DNA of 64,000 bases from CAWGOF01 sp963824225. Lineage in GTDB: Bacteria; Acidobacteriota; Polarisedimenticolia; Polarisedimenticolales; Polarisedimenticolaceae. The notes under the pieces are model-generated. The model did no database searches. It was not told where the DNA came from and saw nothing but the letters and a program-made list of their open reading frames with translations. Below are positions 44,243 through 52,740 of this stretch, one piece after another; position 1 is the first letter of the stretch, and every line of letters begins with the position of its first letter. The translations under genes and the position numbers were made by a program. The stretch covers positions 2,852,001 through 2,916,000 of the forward strand of contig CAWGOF010000003.1 in NCBI GenBank assembly GCA_963824225.1, read 5' to 3'.

Positions 44243-44269
44243 GGGACACTCTCAGAACGAGAGTGTCCC
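44243..44269. terminator. Bidirectional hairpin terminator
   Basis: Arms gggacactctc (44243-44253) and gagagtgtccc (44259-44269) are exact 11-bp complements. It lies between the convergent ends of the selenoprotein-like gene and ogt and overlaps the last codons of ogt. The unit gggacactct also appears at 16610, so it may derive from a dispersed REP-like repeat. Confidence 0.55.
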
Positions 44270-44782
44270 CGTTCTCTTCGCGAGCGCGCTCTCGTGCGCA
44301 AGGAGCCACCTCTTGCGCTCGAGCCCGCCGCCGTAGCCCCACAACGTGCCGTCGGCCGCGATGACGCGGTGGCACGGCACGAACACCGCCACCGGGTTCG
44401 CGCCGTTTGCCGCGCCGGCAGCGCGCACGGCGCTCGGCCGGCCGATCCGGGCCGCGATCTCGGCGTACGTCCACGTCGTCCCGACGGGGATCGTGCGCAG
44501 CGCATCCCAGATCGCGAGCTGGAACTCGGTCCCGTGAAGCTCGACCGGTTGCTCGTCGAGTGCGGCCAGATCGCCGCCGAAGTAGCGTGCAAGACGGGTC
44601 CTTGCCCCCGCGGGATCGTCGTGCGGTCGGACCTCGATCGGTCCGAGGTGCCGCGCGAGATGCGCCCAGCCGCCGGTCGCGCGCTCGCGGTCTCGGAACT
44701 CGAGACCGACGAGCGCGTCGCCCCGCGCGACGAGCCCGAGCGGTCCGATCGGCGATGCCACGGTCGTTCCGTCGAGGATCAT
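44252..44782 (-). CDS. ogt: Methylated-DNA-protein cysteine methyltransferase
   Basis: A 176-aa protein. The suicide-acceptor site is complete in VAVFVPCHRVIAADGTLWGY, with Cys in PCHRV. WDALRTIPVGTTWTYAEIAA is the DNA-binding helix region and RAAGAANGANP carries the arginine finger. It removes methyl groups from O6-methylguanine in the cytoplasm. Its ATG overlaps the stop of the Ada-AlkA fusion gene (ATGA), giving an alkylation-repair operon. Confidence 0.9.
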   Translation of the reverse strand: MILDGTTVASPIGPLGLVARGDALVGLEFRDRERATGGWAHLARHLGPIEVRPHDDPAGARTRLARYFGGDLAALDEQPVELHGTEFQLAIWDALRTIPVGTTWTYAEIAARIGRPSAVRAAGAANGANPVAVFVPCHRVIAADGTLWGYGGGLERKRWLLAHESALAKRTGTLSF

Positions 44783-46233
44783 CGTCGTTCCTCCGTCCAC
44801 AGGGCGATCACGGCGTAGCCCCGCCAAGGTCGCCACGCCTCCGCCCGAGCGATCACCTCGCGCAGCGTGGGGACCCGACCGGCCCCGGCCAGCGCACGCC
44901 GGACGTGAAGATCGCCCGCCGGGAACGCATCGGGCTCGCCGAGCGCTCGCAGCGCCAAGTACTGCGCGGTCCAGTCCCCGATCCCCGGGAGCGCGGTGAG
45001 CCGGGACACGGCCTCGTCGAGACCGGCGAATGCGCCGAGGTCGAGCGTTCCGGAAGACACCGCCACGGCGAACGCACGCACGGCCCGGGCTCGGGCTCCC
45101 GGGAGCCCGATCCGCTCGAGCGGCGCTGTGGCCAGCGCAGCGGGCGCCGGAAATACGTGCGTCAGCGCGCCGATCGGCCGCTCGAGCGGCGTGCCGTGGG
45201 CCTCGGCGATGCGTCCGAGCAGCGTGCGCGCCGCGGCGACCGAGACCTGCTGGCCCACGAGCGCACGCACACCGACCTCGAACGGATCGAACGACCCGGG
45301 CACGCGCACGTGCCGTCGCGCGAGCGCGGTCTTCAGGCGTGGATCGATCGACAGATGCTCGGCGATAGCGACGGCGTCCGCGTCGAGATCGAACGCGCGC
45401 GTCGCGCGCGCGACGAGCCGCGGTAGATCGGTCGCGGCTGCCGCGGATGCGAGCAGCGTGACCGAGTCGACGCCGTTCGCGCGAACCTCGACCGTCGCCG
45501 CCTCGCCGCTCGCGAGAGCGATCGTGCGACGGTACGAGCCGTCGCGGACATCCTCGATACCCGGGATCGCGCGCGCTCCGAGGAACGCGAGGATCGGACG
45601 CGGATCGAACGGCGGCCGCGCCGGAAGTCGCAGCGCGAGCGCCCCGTTCTCGTCCGCTCCGGCCGGCGTCACGGCGCGCCGCCCGCGCAGCGCCGCGGGG
45701 GATCGGTGGAACGTCGTGTGCATCGCCTCGCGCAGTCGTCGCGCGCCGCCGAACCCCGCGGCGTGCGCGACGCGCTCGACCGGCAGCGCCGTCTCGGCCA
45801 GCAGCTTGCGCGCGAAATGTGCGCGCCGCGAGCGTGCGACCTCGAGCGGAGACGCGCCGACGTGATCCGTGAACAGCCGTCTGAGCCAGCGCGACGTCAC
45901 GCCGAGACGGAGCGCGATGCGCTCGAGCGAGCCGTGGGTCAGCATGCCATCGTCGATCAGCCGCAGCGCCCGCGTCACGGTCGCCGACGTCCCGGTCCAC
46001 GCGGCCGAGCCCGGCGCGCTGTCGGGGCGGCAGCGCAGGCACGCGCGGAACCCGGCCGACTCGGCCGCCGCGGGCGTTGCGTAGAAGCGGACGTTCCGGC
46101 GCTGCGGCAGCTTTGCCGGGCAGCCGGGCCGGCAGTACACGCCGGTCGACGTGACGGCGAGGAAGAACCGTCCGTCGAAGCGCCGATCGCGCCCGCGGAA
46201 CGCCCTCCAGCACACCTCGGGATCGAGCGTCAT
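44779..46233 (-). CDS. alkA: Ada-type regulator fused to AlkA DNA glycosylase
   Basis: A 484-aa fusion. Residues 1-75 are the Ada zinc domain with GVYCRPGC and RACLRC supplying four Cys, one of which accepts methyl from phosphotriesters. Residues about 85-180 are an AraC-type HTH (LERIALRLGVTSRWLRRLFT, RVAHAAGFGGARRLREAM). Residues about 200-484 are AlkA: the HhH motif LPGIGDWTAQYLALRALG and the catalytic Asp in FPAGDLHVRRAL. It combines methyl sensing and excision of 3-methyladenine. The O6-methylguanine domain of classic Ada is absent and is supplied by the neighbouring ogt gene. Confidence 0.9.
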   Translation of the reverse strand: MTLDPEVCWRAFRGRDRRFDGRFFLAVTSTGVYCRPGCPAKLPQRRNVRFYATPAAAESAGFRACLRCRPDSAPGSAAWTGTSATVTRALRLIDDGMLTHGSLERIALRLGVTSRWLRRLFTDHVGASPLEVARSRRAHFARKLLAETALPVERVAHAAGFGGARRLREAMHTTFHRSPAALRGRRAVTPAGADENGALALRLPARPPFDPRPILAFLGARAIPGIEDVRDGSYRRTIALASGEAATVEVRANGVDSVTLLASAAAATDLPRLVARATRAFDLDADAVAIAEHLSIDPRLKTALARRHVRVPGSFDPFEVGVRALVGQQVSVAAARTLLGRIAEAHGTPLERPIGALTHVFPAPAALATAPLERIGLPGARARAVRAFAVAVSSGTLDLGAFAGLDEAVSRLTALPGIGDWTAQYLALRALGEPDAFPAGDLHVRRALAGAGRVPTLREVIARAEAWRPWRGYAVIALWTEERR

Positions 46234-46335
46234 GCTCGAGGTTGTACCACGCATCGGCGAGGCCGACCGGCCGATTCCGGAACTCGAACGCCGGGAGTCC
46301 GTGGCGCAGCGGCCGGCCCTATAATCGCGCGCATC

Positions 46336-48498
46336 GTGCGCTTCCTGTGGGGCGTCGTTCTCGCCGGCTTGGCTCCGGGGGTCGTCGCTCTCGACCTTCC
46401 GCGCACCGGTATCTCGTACACGATCGACGTCCGGATCGATCCGCAGACGCGGGGTCTCGCGGGCCGCGAATCGATTCGCTGGACGAACGAAGGCGACGCA
46501 CCGGTGACGACGTTGCCGATGCACCTGTACCTGAACGCGTTCTCGCACACGCGGACGACCTGGCTCCGCGAGGACGATCCGGACAACGAGGAGCTCGACG
46601 ACCTGTACCGGATCGCGAGCGATCCGTGGGGCTGGATCGAGCCGCGGTCGATCGTCCAGGTCACGGGGTCGGGACGGCACGATCTCGAGTTCCGACCGAT
46701 CCAGCCCGATGACGGCAACCCGCTCGATCGCACGTTGATCGAGGTTGAGCTCGCGGAGCCCGTTGCGCCGGGCGCCGTTGCGCAGCTCGACGTCGCGTTC
46801 GAGGGCCGGCTGCCGGTCCCGATCTCGCGCACGGGGGCCCGCGACGCGTTCTTCTTTCTCGGCCAGTGGTATCCGAAGATCGGCGTGCTCGAGCCGGCGG
46901 GCGTGCGCGGTGCTCCGGCGCAGCGCTGGGCCGCGCGGCAGTTCCACGCGGACTCCGAGTTCTACGCCGACTTCGCGGACTACGACGTGACGATCTCGGC
47001 GCCCGAGCGCTGGATCGTCGGAGCCACGGGACGCGAGGCCGGAACGCCCGAGCCGGACCGCGGAGGGTTCCTGCGCCATCGCTTCGTCCAGCGGGCGGTC
47101 CACGATTTCGCCGCCGTGGCCGGCCGCGATCTCTCAGAGCTTCGCTTCCGCGTCGCGCCGGAGGGCGGCGGGCCGCCGGTCGACGTTCGGCAGATCGTTC
47201 CGCGCGGCACCGAGCATCAGATCCCGCGCTGGCACGATGCGGTCGTGTTCTCGCTGAACGAGCTCGGACGGCGCGTCGGACCGTACCCGTACGACGTCCT
47301 CACGGTCGTCACGCCGCCGTTCTTCGCCGTCGAGGTCGGAGGCATGGAGTACCCGACGCTGTTCACCGGTGCGTTCGGGGATCCGCTGTGGGACCGCCTG
47401 AGCGGCATGCGGCTCGCCGAGGTCACCGTGATCCACGAGCTCGTGCACCAGTACTTCTACGGGCTCGTGGCGACGAACGAGCAGGAGGATGCGTTCCTCG
47501 ACGAGGGCCTGACCACGTACTGGGAGTGCGCGATCGCCGACAGGCTGTACGGCCGCGATCGCGGAATCGGCACGTTGCTCGGCCACGCGATCGTCTGCGA
47601 GGACTACTACGACCACTCGATCGAGCGCGGCGTGAAGTTGCGTGAGCCGATCCGCCGCGGTCCAACCGCGCTGTACGCGTCGCATACGTGGTCCCATCAG
47701 GTGTACGACCGGACGATGACCACGCTCACCACGGCCGAGCGTTTGTTCGGCCGCGCGGCACTCGATCGCGTGTTCGCCGAGTATTTCAAGCGCTTCGCGT
47801 TCCAGCACCCGGCTCTCGAGGACCTGCTGCGTGTGGCGGCCGAGGCCGGCGGGGCTGAGCTCGCGGCGATGCTGCGCGAGGGGTTCGAGCGCGAGGCGGT
47901 CCCGGACTACGCCGTGACGGACGCGACGACGGAGCCGTGGAGCCCACCCGAGGGCCGGCTCCCGACGGACGACGGCGTCGTGACGCTCGACCGAGACGCG
48001 GGCGTGGAGCACGCGACGACGGGCCTCGATCCGGCGGCGCGCGAAGACGACGGCCGCGTGCTCGTCGAGATCACGGATCCGGGCTGGGCCCGCAACGGCC
48101 ACTCGCGTCTCGGCACGGTCGAGCGGGTACCGGTCGCGCCCGTGCGCGGCGAGCCCGCCGCCGATTTCGAAGCCGACGACGAGTGGTACGAGAGCACCGT
48201 GCTCCTCAGCGGACCGGCGTGGGACCACCTTCCGGTCGACGTCGAGCTGCGGTTCGCCGACGGCGCGACGGTCCACGATCGATGGGACGGCAAGGCGGCG
48301 TGGCGCAAGTACCGGACCGTGCGCCGGGCGCCGCTGCGCGAGGTCCGTCTCGACCCGCAGCGCCGCATCGCGGTCGACGTCGTGCCGCAGAACAACGCCC
48401 GCTCGATCGAGCCCGACCGGCCATTCGTCCACGCGTGGAACGCATGGCTGACCGCGCTCGCGCAGTGGCTCGCCGGGGGCGCCGCGACATGGTTCTGA
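46336..48498 (+). CDS. Exported M1-family zinc metallopeptidase
   Basis: A 720-aa protein from the GTG at 46336. A hydrophobic leader (FLWGVVLAGLAPGVVALDL) suggests export. The M1 core is present: H367-E368-LV-H371 (VIHELVHQYFYG) and E390 in DAFLDEGLTTY, 18 residues later. VGGMEYPTLFTG takes the place of the GxMEN substrate-binding motif. The C-terminal 200 residues are beta-rich, as in membrane-associated aminopeptidases of this class. It is coupled to a membrane protein gene, whose start lies inside its last codons. Confidence 0.85.
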   Translation: MRFLWGVVLAGLAPGVVALDLPRTGISYTIDVRIDPQTRGLAGRESIRWTNEGDAPVTTLPMHLYLNAFSHTRTTWLREDDPDNEELDDLYRIASDPWGWIEPRSIVQVTGSGRHDLEFRPIQPDDGNPLDRTLIEVELAEPVAPGAVAQLDVAFEGRLPVPISRTGARDAFFFLGQWYPKIGVLEPAGVRGAPAQRWAARQFHADSEFYADFADYDVTISAPERWIVGATGREAGTPEPDRGGFLRHRFVQRAVHDFAAVAGRDLSELRFRVAPEGGGPPVDVRQIVPRGTEHQIPRWHDAVVFSLNELGRRVGPYPYDVLTVVTPPFFAVEVGGMEYPTLFTGAFGDPLWDRLSGMRLAEVTVIHELVHQYFYGLVATNEQEDAFLDEGLTTYWECAIADRLYGRDRGIGTLLGHAIVCEDYYDHSIERGVKLREPIRRGPTALYASHTWSHQVYDRTMTTLTTAERLFGRAALDRVFAEYFKRFAFQHPALEDLLRVAAEAGGAELAAMLREGFEREAVPDYAVTDATTEPWSPPEGRLPTDDGVVTLDRDAGVEHATTGLDPAAREDDGRVLVEITDPGWARNGHSRLGTVERVPVAPVRGEPAADFEADDEWYESTVLLSGPAWDHLPVDVELRFADGATVHDRWDGKAAWRKYRTVRRAPLREVRLDPQRRIAVDVVPQNNARSIEPDRPFVHAWNAWLTALAQWLAGGAATWF

Positions 48499-49394
48499 CG
48501 CCCGCCGCTCGACTGCTCGTCGCGCGAGTCTCGCTGATCGTTCTGGCGTCGCTCCCGGCGCTGATCGCGACGCACGGCGACCTGGCCACGGGTCCGGGCA
48601 CGCAACCGTGGTTCACCGACGTGCGCGGCCGACTGCCGTTCTTCCACATGCTGCGGTTCTTCGCCGGCCTGCCGTCGCTCGTGCCCGTGCTGCTCGTGGC
48701 CGTCGGCCTCGCGATCCTCGGGAACCAGCTGCTGACGGCCGGGGCGCTCTCGATCTTCCTGGGCCAGGACGGCGCAGGGGTTCTGCGGCGCGCGCGCAGC
48801 CACGGAGCACGGCACATCGGACCGTTCCTGCGGATCCTCGTGTTGAGCGCCGTTGCGTCGGCCATCGGGGCGTCGATCGTCGCCCGCGCGATCGATGGGC
48901 TCGGCCACGCCGGTGCGAGTCGCGGCTGGACGTCTTCGACCCTGTACCTCGTGCTCCCGTCGCTACGCATGCTGGGCGTCGCCGTCGTTCTCGCGACGGT
49001 CGGAGCGTGGACGCTCTGCGCGCGTGCGCTCACCGTCGCGGATCGCCGGTCGAGGGTCCGGCGCACGGCGCTCCTGGCCCTGCGGCTGTGCTGGCGCGCG
49101 AAGCTGCGGTGGCTCGGTCCGTTCGTCGGTGCGACGCTCGCAACGACCGTGGCATCGGGCGCGATCGTCGTGGCCTGGCTCCAGAGCGAGCCGCGAGGCT
49201 GGGCTGTGGGTGGATGGATTGCGCTGTGGGCGCTCGTGCTCGTGGTCCAGGCCGCGATTTGGCTGTGGCTCGTCCACGGCGCGGCGCGACTCGTCGTCGA
49301 CCCGCTCGCGGCCGACCTGCGCAGCCGCCCGGACACGGCGCTCGGCGCGCGACGCCTGATCAAGCGTTGGCTCCCCAAGAAGAGCGAGAGCTGA
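48489..49394 (+). CDS. Polytopic membrane protein coupled to M1 peptidase
   Basis: A 301-aa protein from the ATG at 48489, overlapping the peptidase stop by 10 nt. About six hydrophobic helices are visible, for example LVARVSLIVLASLPALIA, LVPVLLVAVGLAILG, AVASAIGASIVARAI and WIALWALVLVVQAAIWLWLV. The C-terminus is basic. The partner relation to the peptidase is inferred from overlap alone. Family not recognised. Confidence 0.65.
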   Translation: MVLTPAARLLVARVSLIVLASLPALIATHGDLATGPGTQPWFTDVRGRLPFFHMLRFFAGLPSLVPVLLVAVGLAILGNQLLTAGALSIFLGQDGAGVLRRARSHGARHIGPFLRILVLSAVASAIGASIVARAIDGLGHAGASRGWTSSTLYLVLPSLRMLGVAVVLATVGAWTLCARALTVADRRSRVRRTALLALRLCWRAKLRWLGPFVGATLATTVASGAIVVAWLQSEPRGWAVGGWIALWALVLVVQAAIWLWLVHGAARLVVDPLAADLRSRPDTALGARRLIKRWLPKKSES

Positions 49395-49417
49395 CCTCCC
49401 CGTGTATTCTGCGCGCC

Positions 49418-52072
49418 GTGAACCTCGCTCCCGGCACGCGGATCGGCCCGTACGAGATCACGGCGAAGCTCGGCGAAGGCGGGATGGGCGTGGTGTACCG
49501 CGCCCGCGATCCACGCCTCGGACGGGACGTCGCGATCAAAGTCCTGCCCGAGCTCGTGGCCCAGGACGCGGAACGCCTCGGACGCTTCGAGCGCGAGGCG
49601 AAGCTCCTCGCGAGCCTCAACCACCCGAACATCGCCGCGGTCCTGGGTGTCGAGCAGTCGGGCAGCGTGCGCGCGCTCGTGATGGAGCTGGTCGAGGGGG
49701 AAACGCTGGCCGAGCGGCTGCAGCGCGGCGCGCTCGACGTCGACGACACCGTCGCGATCGCGCGGCAGATCGCCGAAGCGCTCGAGGAGGCGCACGAGAA
49801 GGGGATCGTCCACCGCGACCTGAAGCCGCAGAACGTCAAGCTCACGCCCGAGGGCAAGGTCAAGGTCTTGGACTTCGGTCTGGCCAAGGCGATGGACGCC
49901 GATGGCGGGAGCTCCTCCGCCTCGCGCGTCGCGAACTCTCCGACCATGACCTACGCTGGCACGATCGCCGGTGTGATCCTCGGCACCGCGGCGTACATGT
50001 CGCCCGAGCAGGCCAAGGGCCGGCCGGTCGATCGGCGCGCGGACATCTGGGCGTTCGGCGTGGTGCTGTTCGAGATGCTCACCGGGCGTTCGCTGTTCGG
50101 CGCCGAGACGGTGCCCGAGACGCTCGGCGCGATCTTCTCGCGCGAGATTCCGCTGCGCGACCTTCCCGCCGCCGTGCCCCGGCCGCTCCGGCGTCTCCTC
50201 GAGCGCTGCCTCGAGCGCGACCCGAAGCTCCGCCTGCGGGACATCGGCGAGGCGCGGATCGCCCTCGCGGGTCCGCTCACCGCGGAGCCCGACACGCCGG
50301 CGGTCGCCGTGCGCGGTTCCCGTGTGCCGTGGATGCTCGCGCTCATCGGTCTCGTGCTCGCGGCGAGCTTCGGCGCCATCGCCCTCCGGCGCGAGCCGCA
50401 GGCAAGCCGGCTCGTACGCTCGAGCGTGCTGCCGCCGAAGGGTGCCTCGCTCGAGGAGTCGCTCGCCCTCTCCCCCGACGGTCGAACGCTCCTGTTCGTC
50501 GCCTACGAGGAGAGCGGGAACCGCGCGCTCTACCGCCGCGACCTCGGCTCGCTCCAAGCGACGAAGGTCGAGGGCACGGAGGGCGCCGTGATGCCGTTCT
50601 GGTCGCCCGACGGCCGGCACCTCGGCTTCTTCGCCGACGGGAAGCTCAAGCGCATCGACGCGGGAGGCGGGGCCGTGCGCACGCTGGCCGACGCCCCGAC
50701 GCCGCGCGGGGGCGCCTGGGGCGAGGATGGGACGATCGTGTTCGCCGGCGCCTTCCGCTCGGGTCTGCTCGCCGTTCCCGCGAGCGGCGGGCCCGTGCGC
50801 GAGCTGACGAAGCTCGACGAGGCGCGGAAGGAGAAGAGCCACCGCTGGCCGAGCTTTCTCCCCGGCGGCAAGCGCCTCCTATTCGTGGCCCAGACTGGCG
50901 AGGGCGGCGCGCCGAACGACGCCTCGACGGTCGAGGCGCTCACGCTCGCGACCGGCGAGCGCAAGGTTCTCGTGACCGCGAACTGCTCGGCGCAGTACGC
51001 CGCGGACCATCTGTTGTATTGGACGCAGGGCAACCTGATGGCTCGGCGCTTCGATCCGGGAACGCTCGAGGTCGGGTCCGAGGACCATCTGGTCGCGGAG
51101 CACGTGGCGTACACGCAGAACGAGCAAGCGGTGTTCAGCGTGTCGGGAGAGGGGACGCTGGCCTACGCCGAGGGCGCGGACATCGGTCGCTCGACCTTGC
51201 AATGGGTCGATCGCGCCGGCAAGCCGCTCGGCACGATCGCCGGCCCCGAGACGTTCGACAGCGGGTTCTCCTTGTCCCCGGATGGCCGGCGCGTCGCCGC
51301 GGCGGTCACGCTCCAAGGCGTCGGGAACTCGGACGTCTGGATCTACGACCTAACCTCCGGAACGTCCGACCGGCTGACCTTCGAGGCCGCGAACGAGCAG
51401 CGGCCGGCCTGGTCGCCCGATGGCAGGCAAGTGGCGTACGTCTCCGTGCGCAAGAACGACGGCGAGATCTTCGCCCGCGCGGCATCTGGGATGGGCGAGG
51501 AGCGCTGCCTGGCGACCGACGAGGTCGGTATGTGGCTCACCGACTGGCCACGGGAAGGGAGCTGGCTCGTGGTAGGTGCGTCGGACTCCGGTACGGGTGA
51601 AGACCTCAGGCGCTACGATCTCGCGGACCGACGAGCGACCACGCTCGTCGCCACGCCGGCGGGCGAGCGCAACGGGGCGGTGTCGCCGGATGGACGGTGG
51701 CTCGCGTACCAAGCAGACGAAGCGGGCCGGGACGAGATCTACGTCCGCGCGCTCGAGCCCGAGGGCGGGCGCTGGCAGATCTCGCGCAGCGGCGGCGCGC
51801 ACCCGCGCTGGCGCGCCGACGGACGCGAGCTGTACTACGTGGTCGTGCCCGACTGGCTCGTCGCGGTCGAGGTCCACGCCGGCCCCGCGGGCTTCGAGGC
51901 CGGAACGCCGACGCCGCTTTTCCGGGCGCCGTTCCTGTTCCAGGGCGGAATCCGGCCGTTCGACCCGGCACCCGATGGTGGTCGCCTCGTGATCAACGTG
52001 CTCGCGCGCGAGGACGACGACACGCCGATCACGCTCGTCGAGAGCTGGCCTACGTTGCTACGCGGGGATTGA
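49418..52072 (+). CDS. Ser/Thr protein kinase with C-terminal TolB/WD40 propeller
   Basis: An 884-aa protein from the GTG at 49418. Residues 1-275 are the kinase: LGEGGMGVVYRARD, VAIKVLPELV (catalytic Lys), IVHRDLKPQNVKL, VLDFGLAKAM and GTAAYMSPEQAKGR. A membrane helix follows (MLALIGLVLAASFGAIAL, near residue 310). The rest is a TolB-type six-bladed propeller with repeats like SLALSPDGRTLLFVAYE and WSPDGRQVAYVSVRKNDGE. The propeller is outside the membrane and may sense a ligand. This architecture is very common in Acidobacteriota. Confidence 0.88.
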   Translation: MNLAPGTRIGPYEITAKLGEGGMGVVYRARDPRLGRDVAIKVLPELVAQDAERLGRFEREAKLLASLNHPNIAAVLGVEQSGSVRALVMELVEGETLAERLQRGALDVDDTVAIARQIAEALEEAHEKGIVHRDLKPQNVKLTPEGKVKVLDFGLAKAMDADGGSSSASRVANSPTMTYAGTIAGVILGTAAYMSPEQAKGRPVDRRADIWAFGVVLFEMLTGRSLFGAETVPETLGAIFSREIPLRDLPAAVPRPLRRLLERCLERDPKLRLRDIGEARIALAGPLTAEPDTPAVAVRGSRVPWMLALIGLVLAASFGAIALRREPQASRLVRSSVLPPKGASLEESLALSPDGRTLLFVAYEESGNRALYRRDLGSLQATKVEGTEGAVMPFWSPDGRHLGFFADGKLKRIDAGGGAVRTLADAPTPRGGAWGEDGTIVFAGAFRSGLLAVPASGGPVRELTKLDEARKEKSHRWPSFLPGGKRLLFVAQTGEGGAPNDASTVEALTLATGERKVLVTANCSAQYAADHLLYWTQGNLMARRFDPGTLEVGSEDHLVAEHVAYTQNEQAVFSVSGEGTLAYAEGADIGRSTLQWVDRAGKPLGTIAGPETFDSGFSLSPDGRRVAAAVTLQGVGNSDVWIYDLTSGTSDRLTFEAANEQRPAWSPDGRQVAYVSVRKNDGEIFARAASGMGEERCLATDEVGMWLTDWPREGSWLVVGASDSGTGEDLRRYDLADRRATTLVATPAGERNGAVSPDGRWLAYQADEAGRDEIYVRALEPEGGRWQISRSGGAHPRWRADGRELYYVVVPDWLVAVEVHAGPAGFEAGTPTPLFRAPFLFQGGIRPFDPAPDGGRLVINVLAREDDDTPITLVESWPTLLRGD

Positions 52073-52079
52073 GCGTGCC

Positions 52080-52108
52080 TTGACATGTGTGCAACATGCA
52101 AATATCTT
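52080..52108 (+). promoter_or_regulatory. Consensus sigma70 promoter of the toxin-antitoxin pair
   Basis: TTGACA (52080-52085), a 17-nt spacer and TATCTT (52103-52108). The expected start falls at about 52115, on the A of the antitoxin ATG, suggesting a leaderless mRNA. The spacer holds short inverted elements (gca-aca-tgc) that could be the antitoxin operator. Confidence 0.6.
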
Positions 52109-52114
52109 TTGAGC

Positions 52115-52345
52115 ATGTCGCGCATGATCCAGATCCGCCACGTACCCGACAGCTTGCACCGCAAGCTCAAATCTCGTGCGGCCCTCGCGGGGATGTCCCT
52201 GTCGGAGTTCTTGCTCCGCGAAGTAGAACGCATCGCGGAACGACCCTCGCCGGAGGAGTTTGCTGCGCGTTTGGCTCGTCGTCCCGCGCTGTCGATCCGT
52301 GAGTCCGCTGCCGAGGCTGTCCGCGCCGAGCGCAATTCCAGGTGA
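52115..52345 (+). CDS. Antitoxin, ribbon-helix-helix (FitA/VapB type)
   Basis: A 76-aa protein. Residues about 4-43 are a ribbon-helix-helix domain (MIQIRHVPDSLHRKLKSRAA, GMSLSEFLLREVERIAE), with the first strand contacting DNA. The C-terminal part (PEEFAARLARRPALSIRESA) would wrap the toxin. The start ATG at 52115 is used; ATG 52124 is an alternative. Its stop overlaps the toxin GTG by 4 nt, as usual in these operons, and the pair is expected to repress its own promoter. Confidence 0.85.
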   Translation: MSRMIQIRHVPDSLHRKLKSRAALAGMSLSEFLLREVERIAERPSPEEFAARLARRPALSIRESAAEAVRAERNSR

Positions 52346-52737
52346 TCGTCCTCGATGCCTCGGCCTTGGTCGAGGTTCTGCTTCATCTGCCTCGAGCACC
52401 GATCGTCTCCGCGCGCGTGTTCCGACCGCAGGAAACACTTCATGCTCCGCACCTGATCGACGTAGAGGTCGCTCAAGTACTTCGGCGCTTCGAGCGCGGA
52501 GGTGCCATCACCGCCACACGCGGCGCCTTGGCGATCGAGGACCTCACCGATACGCCGCTCGTGCGGTATCCGATCGAGCCGCTGTTGCCTCGGATATGGG
52601 CCTTGCGGCGCAACGCGACGGCCTATGACGCGGCGTACTTGGCGCTCGCCGAGGCGCTCCGCTGTCCGTTGGTGACCCTGGATGCGGCGCTAGCCACCAT
52701 CCCTGGCAGAGCTATCGAGGTCGAGATCATCGAGTGA
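52342..52737 (+). CDS. PIN-domain ribonuclease toxin (FitB/VapC type)
   Basis: A 131-aa protein from a GTG at 52342. The PIN active site is complete: D5 (VLDASALVEVL), E42 (LIDVEVAQVLRRF), D96 (TAYDAAYLALAEAL) and D114 (VTLDAAL). Such toxins cut tRNA or rRNA when freed from the antitoxin. The pair lies between a kinase gene and the convergent ackA, with only 3 bp to the latter. Confidence 0.88.
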   Translation: MIVLDASALVEVLLHLPRAPIVSARVFRPQETLHAPHLIDVEVAQVLRRFERGGAITATRGALAIEDLTDTPLVRYPIEPLLPRIWALRRNATAYDAAYLALAEALRCPLVTLDAALATIPGRAIEVEIIE

Positions 52738-52740
52738 CGC

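Noticed and set aside
48206..50842. Long antisense frame across the membrane protein and kinase-TolB genes
   Set aside because: It spans two clearly real genes on the plus strand and shows only Arg/Gly/Ala-rich low-complexity text.
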